Source: SVTX01 sp045602385 (GTDB taxonomy: Bacteria; Bacillota; Clostridia; Oscillospirales; CAG-272). From it: a stretch of 64,000 nt of DNA. The stretch lies in contig JAZSBL010000045.1 of NCBI GenBank assembly GCA_045602385.1, positions 1 through 64,000 on the forward strand. The letters run 5' to 3'. The first letter of the stretch is position 1. Each line of letters begins with the position of its first letter. Under the pieces are notes generated by a model that was not told where the DNA came from, searched no databases, and saw only the letters and a list, made by a program, of their open reading frames with translations. This document shows positions 8,749 through 17,142 of this stretch, one piece after another. A program made the position numbers and the translations under genes.

Positions 8749-9480
8749 ATGTTTTTTGGATTGTTTTGGGGAGATTGGACTATTCTCATTCTGTTGCCCG
8801 CGATGATATTCGCATTCTGGGCGCAGTTCAAGGTTCAATCCACCTTTAAGAAATTTGATAGAGTTAATACGATGCGCGGAATGACCGGTGCGGACGCCGC
8901 ACGACGTATTCTTGATATGAACGGACTTCACCACGTTAAGGTGGAGTATATACGAGGACATCTTAACGATCATTATGATCCTCGTACCAACGTAATTCGC
9001 CTCTCGGACGCTACTTACGGCAGCACAAGCGTTGCGGCGGTAGGAGTTGCCGCGCATGAGGCGGGACATGCGGTACAGCACGCGACGGGATATGCTCCTA
9101 TAAGGCTCAGAAGCGCGATAATACCCGTAACCCGCTTTGGTTCTATGCTTGCAATGCCGCTCTTTATAGTGGGACTTTTGCTTGCGGGATATGCAACAAC
9201 AGGCTCTGCTACGGGCGAGATGCTTATGCTTGGCGGAATAGCGCTCTTTTCATTGAGCACGCTTTTCCAGCTTGTTACTTTACCTGTTGAGTTCAACGCA
9301 TCGTCAAGGGCGCTGAAAACTCTTGAGAATTCCGGAATGCTCTACGGGGATGAGGTCAGTGGCGCGAGAAGTGTTCTTTCCGCGGCGGCAATGACATACG
9401 TTGCGGCGCTTGCAACATCGCTTGCAACACTGCTCAGATTACTTTTGATAGCCACGGGCGCATCAAACAGAAGAAGATAA
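8749..9480 (+). CDS. Zinc metallopeptidase, YugP type
   Basis: 243 residues, membrane-embedded metallopeptidase (Zn_peptidase_2 family). It has an N-terminal membrane helix, the zinc motif AAHEAGHAVQHA (about residue 102), then two hydrophobic segments (PLFIVGLLLAGYAT and LMLGGIALFSLSTLF) and a terminal hydrophobic stretch. The HExxH variant HEAGH supplies two zinc ligands and the catalytic Glu; VEFNASSRAL is a conserved distal stretch. Physiological substrates are not established. It sits in the conserved fmt-yugP-rsmB gene order. Confidence 0.88.
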   Translation: MFFGLFWGDWTILILLPAMIFAFWAQFKVQSTFKKFDRVNTMRGMTGADAARRILDMNGLHHVKVEYIRGHLNDHYDPRTNVIRLSDATYGSTSVAAVGVAAHEAGHAVQHATGYAPIRLRSAIIPVTRFGSMLAMPLFIVGLLLAGYATTGSATGEMLMLGGIALFSLSTLFQLVTLPVEFNASSRALKTLENSGMLYGDEVSGARSVLSAAAMTYVAALATSLATLLRLLLIATGASNRRR

Positions 9481-9520
9481 TAATTTGTAACTGATCACAG
9501 TAAGAAAAGGAGACGGCAAT

Positions 9521-10843
9521 ATGGCTGACAATGCGAGAAGAGTGGCGCTAAAGGTGCTTCTTGATGCCGAGAAGAATAAGACCTATTCGAATATTGCCGT
9601 TGATAGGGCGCTTTCAAAAAGCGAGATTTCGGGGGCGGATCGCGGACTTGTCACCGCGCTTTGTATGGGAGTTACCGAGAGAAGACTGACGCTTGATGCG
9701 ATAATATGCGCGCTCTCGGACAAGGGTAATGATACCGAGGCTGAAGCAAAGGTGCTGTTGCGGCTTGGAATCTATCAGCTTTTGTATCTTGATAGGATAC
9801 CCGACCACGCGGCGGTAAATGAAACCGTTGAGCTTGCACCTAGAAGATTGCGCGGCTTTGTAAACGCGATATTGCGCGAGGTGCTGCGCCGCAGAGATAG
9901 CGGCAGACTTGATTCTCTTTTCCCGAAAAGAGAGGACGGCGAGGCAAAGCACCTCTCCTTAAAGCACTCGTTCCCTGTGGATGTGTGCGAGAAATTTTTG
10001 GAGCTTTACGGCTTTGATCGTACCGAGAGGATATTTGAAAAATTCAACTCCGCACCGCCCATGACACTCCGCATTAATACGTTAAAAATCACACCTGCCG
10101 AGTATTCGGCTCTGCTTGAGGGCGCGAATATCACATACCGACGCTCGGATAGACTTGAAAACGCCATTATCGTGGGCTCAACGTCTTATGAAGCGCTCCC
10201 GGGTGCTGCGGATGGATATTTCTTTATTCAGGACGAGGCATCGCAGATATGCGTTGAGGCATTGGGAGCCGAGCAGGGCGACGTTTTGATCGACGTTTGT
10301 TCGTGCCCCGGCTCAAAGTCCTTTGGAAGCGCGATAAGAATGGAAAACAAGGGGGAGATACATTCCTTCGATCTCCACAAAAGTAAGCTTTCACTTATTG
10401 AAAAGAATGCCGCAAGGCTGGGAATTGATATAATTACGGCAGAGGAGCGCGACGGCAGAAGCCCCGACGAAAACCTTTTCGGCAGAGCGGACAGGGTATT
10501 GTGTGACGTGCCCTGCTCAGGACTTGGAGTTATTGCCAAAAAGCCCGAGATAAGATACAAGGAGATAGCGGAGTTTGCGCGTCTGTCGGAGATTCAGTAT
10601 AATATTCTCAAGGAGTCGGCAAAATACGTCAAGCCGGGCGGAATATTGGTCTACTCGACCTGCACGGTCTTGCCTGAGGAGAATTGCGATAACGTAAAGA
10701 AATTCTTGGCAGAAAACACCTGCTTTGAGGCGGTGGATTTTTATGCGGGCGGGCTTGAAAGCCGCGACGGAATGCTCTCGCTCACACCGGATGAGCATGG
10801 CACGGACGGATTTTTCGTTGCAAAAATGAAACGTAAGGAATAA
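9521..10843 (+). CDS. rsmB: 16S rRNA (cytosine-967-C5)-methyltransferase RsmB
   Basis: 440 residues. N-terminal NusB-like RNA-binding domain (ARRVALKVLLDAE, HAAVNETVELA), then an AdoMet-binding methyltransferase domain with DVCSCPGSKSFG (the usual version is CAAPGGKT), the catalytic Cys motif CDVPCSGLGVI, and YSTCTVLPEENC carrying the second conserved Cys. It adds a methyl group to C967 of 16S rRNA. RBS AAAAGGAG precedes the ATG. rlmN follows after only 3 bp. Confidence 0.94.
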   Translation: MADNARRVALKVLLDAEKNKTYSNIAVDRALSKSEISGADRGLVTALCMGVTERRLTLDAIICALSDKGNDTEAEAKVLLRLGIYQLLYLDRIPDHAAVNETVELAPRRLRGFVNAILREVLRRRDSGRLDSLFPKREDGEAKHLSLKHSFPVDVCEKFLELYGFDRTERIFEKFNSAPPMTLRINTLKITPAEYSALLEGANITYRRSDRLENAIIVGSTSYEALPGAADGYFFIQDEASQICVEALGAEQGDVLIDVCSCPGSKSFGSAIRMENKGEIHSFDLHKSKLSLIEKNAARLGIDIITAEERDGRSPDENLFGRADRVLCDVPCSGLGVIAKKPEIRYKEIAEFARLSEIQYNILKESAKYVKPGGILVYSTCTVLPEENCDNVKKFLAENTCFEAVDFYAGGLESRDGMLSLTPDEHGTDGFFVAKMKRKE

Positions 10844-10846
10844 AAA

Positions 10847-11893
10847 ATGAAAAACATTTTATCATATACACCTGAAGAGCTGAAGGCTCTGATGGCAGAG
10901 ATCGGCGAGCCTTCATATCGATCAGGGCAGATATTTTCCCAGCTACATAAGGGAATAGCTCTCTCGGAGATGACAAACGTCGGCAAAAAGACGCGGGATA
11001 AGCTTGAGGCGGTCGTCGATTGCTCGTTTCCCTCAATTAGACGCAAGCTTGTGTCGGCGATAGATGGAACGGTAAAGTATCTTTTTGAGCTTTCGGATAA
11101 AAACTGCATAGAGTCGGTCGTTATGAAATACGAGCACGGCTACACGATATGCATCTCCTCGCAGGTCGGCTGCAGAATGGGGTGCAAATTCTGCGCTTCA
11201 ACTATCGCGGGCAAGGTCCGCGACCTTGAATCGGGCGAGCTTCTCGGCCAGATAATCGCAGCGCAGAGAGACCTCGGAATCCGCATTTCCAATGTGGTAA
11301 TGATGGGAATCGGAGAGCCGCTTGACAACTTTGACAACGTGGTAAAATTCCTCAGGATAGTAAATCTCCCCGAGGGAATAAATATAGGATATAGGCACAT
11401 TTCACTCTCAACCTGCGGCGTTGTGCCGAAGATATACGAGCTGGCGAGGCTTGATCTGCCAATAACGCTTTCAATATCTCTCCACGCGCCCGATGACGAT
11501 ACACGCTCGGCAATAATGCCTGTCAATAACGCATGGGGCGTCGGTGAGCTTCTTGATGCTTGCAGAGAGTATTACAAGGTGACGGGTAGAAGAATGTCCT
11601 TTGAGTATACACTCATATCGGGCAAAAACGATACGGCGGACAGCGCGGTTCATCTTGCAAACGTGCTGAACTCAAAGCTTCGCTCGCGCACTGAAACCAT
11701 GCCGATACATGTAAACCTCATACCCGTAAACGAGGTGGAGGAGAGCGGATTTAAAAGCTCCGGACGCGATTCGGTCAGACGGTTTGCCGCAGAGCTTGAA
11801 AAGCGCGGCATACGCGCGACGGTGCGCCGCACGCTAGGCTCCGACATCAACGCATCCTGCGGTCAGCTTCGCCGCGAGGAGAGCGATAAATAA
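10847..11893 (+). CDS. rlmN: Dual-specificity 23S rRNA/tRNA (adenine-C2)-methyltransferase RlmN
   Basis: 348-residue radical-SAM methyltransferase. The CxxxCxxC cluster motif is GCRMGCKFCAS (about residues 108-117). The SAM-binding GEP motif is GIGEPLDNFDNV, and the resolving Cys near the C-terminus is in INASCGQLR. It methylates A2503 of 23S rRNA and A37 of some tRNAs. In Bacillus the stp and prkC genes lie directly downstream; here a non-coding stretch and a PASTA-only gene take their place. Confidence 0.95.
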   Translation: MKNILSYTPEELKALMAEIGEPSYRSGQIFSQLHKGIALSEMTNVGKKTRDKLEAVVDCSFPSIRRKLVSAIDGTVKYLFELSDKNCIESVVMKYEHGYTICISSQVGCRMGCKFCASTIAGKVRDLESGELLGQIIAAQRDLGIRISNVVMMGIGEPLDNFDNVVKFLRIVNLPEGINIGYRHISLSTCGVVPKIYELARLDLPITLSISLHAPDDDTRSAIMPVNNAWGVGELLDACREYYKVTGRRMSFEYTLISGKNDTADSAVHLANVLNSKLRSRTETMPIHVNLIPVNEVEESGFKSSGRDSVRRFAAELEKRGIRATVRRTLGSDINASCGQLRREESDK

Positions 11894-12064
11894 GGGAGAC
11901 GCGTGCCTCCGGCGCATGCACAGACTCCGCCGCCGGCTACGCTAGTGCGGCGAGCTTTTTGCAAAAAGCTCGGCAAAAACCTTCATAAGAATTAATGGCT
12001 GTAGGTGGAGAGATATTGCTATACGGATACATATTTTAGGATATAAAATTGTGGAGTGTGGCAA
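11894..12064. other. Structured spacer between rlmN and the PASTA gene
   Basis: Non-coding by inspection. It contains a perfect 20-bp palindrome GAGCTTTTTGCAAAAAGCTC (about 11951-11970) and further GC-rich arms just before it (CCGCCG with TGCGGCG). No convincing promoter or T-tailed terminator is seen, though an AT-rich stretch around 12030-12050 could hold a weak -10. This is the site where stp-prkC would be expected. Confidence 0.45.
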
Positions 12065-12892
12065 ATGAAACCAAAGCGAAACAAAACCGAAAAAGAAGAA
12101 AAAAGAATAACGCGCAGGTTGTTTTTGGCGGCTTTGGCATCCGGGCTTTTGTGTATTGGATTGCTGTTTGGAGTACTTGCTTATTTCTTTGCGCCAAGAA
12201 ATAACGATACGTATATTTTGACCGTGCCAAGCTACGTTGGTAAAAACGAGGGCGAGATAAGGAGCGAATCAGACCTTGAAATAACCAGGGAATGGATATA
12301 CTCAAGCACCGCGCCCAAGGGCAGAATAATCTCGCAGGAGCCATTTGGCGGAGCAAGACGCAAGCTTCGTGTGGGAGATAAATACGAGGTCAAGATATAT
12401 GTCAGCCTTGGAGAGCAGACAGAGCGGATCCCCGACTTGTCGGGTGTCGGAGAGGCATCGGCAGTCGCTGCGCTCAGGACAATACGGGCAAAGGTCAGAT
12501 GTGTTGCGATATATGATTCGGGAGAGGACGGCGTGGTGCTATACACAAGTCCTGCCGCAAACCGCAAGATAAAGGCGGGGGATACCGTAACAGTTTTCGT
12601 TGCAAGACAAAGGCCGATAGGCAGCGTAAGAGTTCCGAATTTTTGCGGCATGCCGCTTGCACAGGCTACCCGAATTGCGTTAGCATCGGGTCTTTATATT
12701 ACGGGTAACGAATATGATGATCCCCAATCAATTGTAAATAAACAAAGCATTCCCGCAGACTCAATGGTAAAGCGCGGGAGCTATATAAGCTTCATTTCGG
12801 ATGAGGCCTTAGAAGAAAGCATAAGAGAGTGGCCGCCCTCAATTGAGGAGGCCGATAAAGAAGATACATTTTTCAGAGAGGACACAGAATGA
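12065..12892 (+). CDS. Membrane-anchored PASTA-domain protein without a kinase domain
   Basis: About 275 residues. A basic cytoplasmic N-terminus (KPKRNKTEKEEKR) of about 20 residues and one membrane helix (LFLAALASGLLCIGLLFGVL) are followed by three successive PASTA-like repeats outside the cell, each opening with a V-P-x-x-x-G or I-P-D-L-x-G start (VPSYVGKNEGE, IPDLSGVGEA, VPNFCGMPLAQA) and the P-A-x-x-x-x-x-G-x turn. PASTA repeats bind muropeptides or lipid II and normally form the ectodomain of the Ser/Thr kinase PrkC or of penicillin-binding proteins. Neither is fused here, yet the gene occupies the stp-prkC slot between rlmN and rsgA. Start at 12065 has GGAG 8 bases upstream. It overlaps rsgA by 4 bp. 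Confidence 0.85.
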   Translation: MKPKRNKTEKEEKRITRRLFLAALASGLLCIGLLFGVLAYFFAPRNNDTYILTVPSYVGKNEGEIRSESDLEITREWIYSSTAPKGRIISQEPFGGARRKLRVGDKYEVKIYVSLGEQTERIPDLSGVGEASAVAALRTIRAKVRCVAIYDSGEDGVVLYTSPAANRKIKAGDTVTVFVARQRPIGSVRVPNFCGMPLAQATRIALASGLYITGNEYDDPQSIVNKQSIPADSMVKRGSYISFISDEALEESIREWPPSIEEADKEDTFFREDTE

Positions 12893-13791
12893 CGGGAAGG
12901 ATAGTAGAGGGAGTCGGAGGACTTTATACGGTGAGATGCGAGAGTGACGGCGAGATAAAGATGATCTCCTGCCGTGCCAAGGGCTCTTTCCGTCACGAGG
13001 GCATTACTCCGCTTGTGGGTGATAACGTAGCGGTAGATATCTCCGCGGGCGAGAAAAATGCCGTAATCAGTGAGATACTGGAGCGTAAGAATGCCCTGAT
13101 AAGACCGCCAATGGCAAACCTCGATTGCGTATTCGTGGCGATGGCGGCGGCAAAGCCCGCGCCAATGCTCGACATGACGGACAAGCTTGTATCGATACTT
13201 GAACACAACGACATAGAGCCCGTTATAGTCGTAGAAAAGTGTGAGCTTGACAGAGAACGTGCAGAGGAGATCAAGACGGTCTACGAGAAGGCGGGATACC
13301 GCGCCTTTACGCTCTCTTGCGAAACGGGAGAGGGAATAGAGGAGATAGAGAGCTTCATCGCCACAAGGCGCGGAATTTTGGCCTTAGCGGGCGCATCTGG
13401 CGTTGGAAAGTCCACTCTCCTCAACAAGCTTTTCCCGACATTGTCGCTTGGGACGGGAAGCGTGAGCAGAAAGACAGAGCGCGGCAGACATACCACGCGT
13501 GCGGTCACGCTGCACAGAATAAGCGACGAGCTTTATTTTGCCGACACGCCGGGATTTTCAATGCTTGATTTTGAGAGATTTGATTTCTTTGATCTTGAGG
13601 ATCTTCCTCTTTCCTTCCGTGAGATAAACGAGAGGATCGGCGAGTGCAAGTACACGAAATGCACTCACAGAAAAGAGGACGGATGCGCTATCGTCGAGGC
13701 GGTAAAGAGCGGAGATATAGCAAAGAGCAGACACGAAAGCTACGTGATGCTATACGAAATTTTGAAAAACAAACACAAATGGGATAAATAA
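12889..13791 (+). CDS. rsgA: Ribosome small subunit-dependent GTPase RsgA
   Basis: 300 residues, circularly permuted GTPase that checks 30S subunit maturation. An N-terminal OB-fold is followed by G1 GASGVGKSTLL, G3 DTPGFSM, and a C-terminal zinc knuckle (CKYTKCTH and GC). The G4 motif, usually T/NKxDL, reads VEKCELD, so the Asn/Thr and the Asp positions are altered. ATG overlaps the PASTA stop (ATGA), indicating translational coupling. Confidence 0.93.
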   Translation: MTGRIVEGVGGLYTVRCESDGEIKMISCRAKGSFRHEGITPLVGDNVAVDISAGEKNAVISEILERKNALIRPPMANLDCVFVAMAAAKPAPMLDMTDKLVSILEHNDIEPVIVVEKCELDRERAEEIKTVYEKAGYRAFTLSCETGEGIEEIESFIATRRGILALAGASGVGKSTLLNKLFPTLSLGTGSVSRKTERGRHTTRAVTLHRISDELYFADTPGFSMLDFERFDFFDLEDLPLSFREINERIGECKYTKCTHRKEDGCAIVEAVKSGDIAKSRHESYVMLYEILKNKHKWDK

Positions 13792-14415
13792 ATGAGAGCT
13801 TTTGTTTTTGGCGGAGGAGAGATATACTCCGAATACATAGAGGAAAGACCCGAGGCGGAGGATATAGTTATCTGTGCCGATTCGGGATATAAAAATGCCG
13901 TTAAGATGGGCATAAAGGTTGACGTTCTCGTCGGAGATTTTGATTCGCTTGGAGCCATTCCGGACGGAGTCGGCGAGGTCATTCAGGTGCCGGCAGAGAA
14001 GAATCAGACTGACACCCAGCTTGCGGTAGACATTGCGCTGGAGCGGGGCGCGGATGAGATAATAATCGTTGCAAGCACGTGTGGACGTTGCGATCACGCA
14101 TTGTCGAGTCTGGCGATTCTGGAATATCTCCACGGAAAAAAGAAGATCGCATATATCGTCAACGGGCGAAACAGGGTTAGATTTGTGCGTGACAGCGGAG
14201 TTATACTCATCCGCAGTCAGTACAAATATTTCTCGGTAATAACGCTTGACGCGGTTGCCAAGGGAGTCAGCATCGACGGCGGAAAATATCCGCTTAAGAG
14301 GGCGAAGATTGAGAGGGGAGTGCAGTTTGCGGTTTCCAATGAAATAACCAAGAACGCCGCGCTTATCAACGTTAAAAAGGGCTCGGTATACGTTATCGAG
14401 TCAAGAGATATTTAA
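13792..14415 (+). CDS. thiN: Thiamine pyrophosphokinase
   Basis: 207 residues. It has the TPK pattern: AFVFGGGEIYS, ICADSGYKNAVKMGIKVDVLVGDFDS (catalytic Asp cluster), the QTDTQLAVDIAL motif and GRCDHALSSL, followed by a C-terminal beta-sandwich TPK-binding domain. It makes thiamine pyrophosphate from thiamine and ATP. It abuts rsgA directly; rpe, which lies between them in Bacillus, is absent. spoVM follows, as in Bacillus. Confidence 0.92.
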   Translation: MRAFVFGGGEIYSEYIEERPEAEDIVICADSGYKNAVKMGIKVDVLVGDFDSLGAIPDGVGEVIQVPAEKNQTDTQLAVDIALERGADEIIIVASTCGRCDHALSSLAILEYLHGKKKIAYIVNGRNRVRFVRDSGVILIRSQYKYFSVITLDAVAKGVSIDGGKYPLKRAKIERGVQFAVSNEITKNAALINVKKGSVYVIESRDI

Positions 14416-14417
14416 TT

Positions 14418-14446
14418 GTCGAATAGTAGGACTTGAACATATAATA
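14418..14446 (+). promoter_or_regulatory. Candidate sporulation-sigma promoter of spoVM
   Basis: CATATAATA at 14438-14446 matches the mother-cell -10 (CATAnnnTA for sigma-K, CATAcaaT for sigma-E), and GTCGAATA at 14418-14425 could be a sigma-E-like -35 with a short 12-bp spacer. The assignment to sigma-E or sigma-K is tentative. Confidence 0.4.
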
Positions 14447-14482
14447 AGAGCAGACGAAAATAATTTAAGGAGGCTCTTTTGT

Positions 14483-14572
14483 ATGAAGATAGTTTTGCTT
14501 CGCTCACCGGGATTTTTATCACCTATTCTGAGAAAAATATTCGGCATTAAAAAGGAAAAGAAGAGAAGATAA
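14483..14572 (+). CDS. spoVM: Stage V sporulation protein M (small amphipathic peptide)
   Basis: A 29-codon gene. It begins MKIVLLRSPGFL, with the conserved Pro at residue 9, continues SPILRKIFGIKK and ends in a basic KKRR tail. SpoVM is an amphipathic helix of about 26 residues that recognises the curvature of the forespore membrane and anchors SpoIVA to start coat and cortex assembly. The ribosome site AAGGAGG at 14467-14473 is ideal, and the position just after thiN matches Bacillus subtilis. The C-terminus is slightly longer and more basic than the Bacillus peptide. Confidence 0.9.
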   Translation: MKIVLLRSPGFLSPILRKIFGIKKEKKRR

Positions 14573-14608
14573 AAAAGGAGGGTGTAAGCACCCTTCTCGG
14601 AGATACAT

Positions 14609-16624
14609 ATGGAAAAGGAAATGAAATTTCTTCCCGTAAATAAAAAAGAGGTAGAGAAGCGCGGCTGGGATGCCGTGGATTTCGTATACGTGTCGGGAGA
14701 TGCGTACGTAGACCACCCCACCTTTGGCGCGGCGATAATCTGCCGCGTGCTTGAGGACAAGGGCTTCAGAGTGGCATTCCTTCCTCAGCCCGACTATAAG
14801 TCCTGCGAGGATTTCAAGAGATTTGGACGTCCGCGACTCGGATTTTTGGTAAGCGCGGGTAATATAGACTCAATGGTGGCGCATTACACGGCCGCAAAGA
14901 GAAAGCGCACGTACGATTATTATTCGGCGGGCGGAAAATCCGGTAAGAGACCGGACCGCGCGTGTATAGTTTACTCTAACCGTATTCGCGAGGCGTACGG
15001 TGACGTGCCGATCATACTCGGTGGACTCGAGGCGTCATTGCGCCGCTTTGCCCATTATGACTATTGGGACGATAAGGTTCGCCGCTCGATCCTTGTGGAT
15101 AGCCGCGCGGATATTTTGACCTACGGTATGGGTGAGAAGATTATCACACGTATTGCGGAGCTTCTTGACCGCGGAATACCGATCAAAAAGATACGTGACG
15201 TCAGAGGAACGGTTTATATGTGCGCCCCTGAGGATAAAATCAATTATCCCGTAGCCGCAACGTTTGATTATAACGAGCTTAAGACCGATAAAAGAAAATA
15301 CGCCGAGGCGTTTGGCGTACAGTATAAGAATCAGGACTCGATAAACGGCCGCGCGATATGTGAGCTTTACGACGGAAAGATGCTTGTGCAGAATCCGCCG
15401 ATGCCGCCGCTTGAGCGCGAGGAGCTTGACCACGTCTACTCCTTGCCGTATATGAGAAATTACCACCCGATGTATGAATCCGAGGGCGGAGTCCCCGCTA
15501 TCGAGGAGGTAAAGTTCTCGATAACACACAACCGCGGTTGCTTTGGCGCGTGCAATTTCTGCGCGCTTGCGTTCCACCAGGGAAGAACAGTGCGCTCAAG
15601 AAGTGAGGCGAGCGTTCTGCGCGAGGCTGAGATAATCTCGAAAATGCCCGATTTCAAGGGGTACATACACGACGTCGGCGGTCCAACGGCGAACTTCCGT
15701 TATCCGTCCTGCGATAAGCAGCTGAAGGACGGTGTTTGCCCGAACCGCAAGTGCCTGGCACCCACGCCTTGTAAAAATTTAAAGGTAGACCATACAGAAT
15801 ATCTGAAGCTTATTGAGAAAATTGAGCAGATACCGAGAATCAAGAAGGTATTTATCCGTTCGGGAATAAGATTTGACTATCTTATGGCGGACAAGAACGA
15901 CGCGTTCTTTAAAAAGCTTGTACGAGATAACGTGTCGGGTCAGCTCAAGGTCGCACCAGAGCATTGCTCATCCCCCGTGCTTCGTTGCATGGGCAAGCCC
16001 GATTTTGAGGTATATCAGGGATTCAGAAGAAAATTCTTTGAGATAACCAAAAACGTAGGCAAGGAGCAGTACCTTGTACCGTATCTTATGTCAAGCCATC
16101 CCGGCTCGACCTTGAATGACGCGATAGAGCTTGCACTCTGCCTGAAACGCGATAAATACGCGCCCGAGCAGGTGCAGGATTATTATCCCACCCCCGGAAC
16201 GGCATCGACTGTCATGTATTATACAGGCATAAATCCGCTTGACATGAAGCCGGTATACGTCTGCACCGATTACCACGAAAAGCAGCTTCAAAGAGCGCTT
16301 TTGCAGTATAACAGGCCTGAAAACGCACCCCTTGTAAGAGAAGCGTTGATAAAAGCGGGCAGAGAGGATCTTATCGGCTTTGGCGAGGAGTGTCTTGTCC
16401 GTCCCGCGAAGGGTCAGGGTCAGGGCAACGGGATGCGCACATCGCCCCCTCAAGGTAAGACTGCACAAGGTAAGCCATCGGCGCAGAAAAACGGAGCAAC
16501 CCGTAAGCCGGACGGCAAGAACGCGCCCCGTAGACAGGAAAAACCGTCAACTGCGACACAAAGACCTGCAAAGCCTACCTACAAAAAGGGCTGGGCAAAG
16601 CCGAAGGCAAAAAAGAAGAAGTAA
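14609..16624 (+). CDS. YgiQ family radical SAM protein
   Basis: 671 residues. N-terminal B12-binding-like/UPF0313 domain (VDFVYVSGDAYVDHPTFG), then a radical SAM core with CFGACNFC (about residues 311-318) and LKVAPEHCS. The last ~80 residues form a Lys/Arg/Pro/Gln-rich tail (ends KKGWAKPKAKKKK), probably disordered and nucleic-acid binding. Function of the family is not established. A hairpin GGGTG/CACCC (around 14580-14597) precedes its ribosome site CGGAG, so expression after spoVM may be attenuated. Confidence 0.9.
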   Translation: MEKEMKFLPVNKKEVEKRGWDAVDFVYVSGDAYVDHPTFGAAIICRVLEDKGFRVAFLPQPDYKSCEDFKRFGRPRLGFLVSAGNIDSMVAHYTAAKRKRTYDYYSAGGKSGKRPDRACIVYSNRIREAYGDVPIILGGLEASLRRFAHYDYWDDKVRRSILVDSRADILTYGMGEKIITRIAELLDRGIPIKKIRDVRGTVYMCAPEDKINYPVAATFDYNELKTDKRKYAEAFGVQYKNQDSINGRAICELYDGKMLVQNPPMPPLEREELDHVYSLPYMRNYHPMYESEGGVPAIEEVKFSITHNRGCFGACNFCALAFHQGRTVRSRSEASVLREAEIISKMPDFKGYIHDVGGPTANFRYPSCDKQLKDGVCPNRKCLAPTPCKNLKVDHTEYLKLIEKIEQIPRIKKVFIRSGIRFDYLMADKNDAFFKKLVRDNVSGQLKVAPEHCSSPVLRCMGKPDFEVYQGFRRKFFEITKNVGKEQYLVPYLMSSHPGSTLNDAIELALCLKRDKYAPEQVQDYYPTPGTASTVMYYTGINPLDMKPVYVCTDYHEKQLQRALLQYNRPENAPLVREALIKAGREDLIGFGEECLVRPAKGQGQGNGMRTSPPQGKTAQGKPSAQKNGATRKPDGKNAPRRQEKPSTATQRPAKPTYKKGWAKPKAKKKK

Positions 16625-16628
16625 AGAG

Positions 16629-16658
16629 AAAAGGCGAATGCGTTTGCATTCGCCTTTT
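16629..16658. terminator. Bidirectional terminator
   Basis: AAAAGGCGAATGC (16629-16641) pairs with GCATTCGCCTTTT (16646-16658) over a 4-base loop. It has A/T flanks on both sides, so it serves the YgiQ gene on plus and the convergent zinc-ribbon gene on minus. Confidence 0.88.
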
Positions 16659-16674
16659 ATGTTGCTTTAGAGAA

Positions 16675-17142
16675 TTATTCCTCGTCGTCGGTGATAGCGC
16701 CAAGCTCGCTGCCGCATGCGGGGCAGGTAAGCTCCTCGGAGTTTACGGACTCGTCAAAGCAAACGGTCTCGCCGCAGGAGGGGCAGATGATCTCGAAGTA
16801 GTCCTCGTCGTCGCAGAACTCGCAGCATCCGCAAAGCTCGCAATCGTCGCACTCTCCGTCGCACTCGTCCTCGTCATCCCAGTCATCATCGCAGTCACAG
16901 TCGCATTCGCAATCATCCATGTCAACAAGAACCTCCTCAACGTCGCCAAGATCCTCGTCAAGCTCCTCGCAGTAGTCTGCAAGCTCGCCGATATCGGACT
17001 CAATGTCCTCGATCTCAAGTGTGATTTCCTCGCAAAGCTCAATGAGAGCATTTATGATCTTTGCCTCGGGGGTGTCCTTTTTGTCAAGTCCCATACCCTC
17101 GCAGAGGCCCTTGATATAAGCTGTTCTTTCGGTAAGTGTCAT
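16675..17142 (-). CDS. CD1247 N-terminal domain protein with acidic Cys-rich middle and zinc ribbon
   Basis: About 155 residues. N-terminal helical CD1247-type domain (TLTERTAYIKGLCEGMGL) is followed by very acidic coiled stretches, a dense Cys/Asp segment (CECDCDCDDD, CDGECDDCELCGCC) and a C-terminal CPSCGE/CPACGS zinc ribbon. Function is unknown; homologues occur across Clostridia. The Cys-rich middle adds at least ten cysteines beyond the ribbon. ATG at 17142 is used because GTGAGG lies 9 bases before it; an in-frame GTG at 17157 is less likely. It is oriented the same way as efp upstream. Confidence 0.75.
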   Translation of the reverse strand: MTLTERTAYIKGLCEGMGLDKKDTPEAKIINALIELCEEITLEIEDIESDIGELADYCEELDEDLGDVEEVLVDMDDCECDCDCDDDWDDEDECDGECDDCELCGCCEFCDDEDYFEIICPSCGETVCFDESVNSEELTCPACGSELGAITDDEE

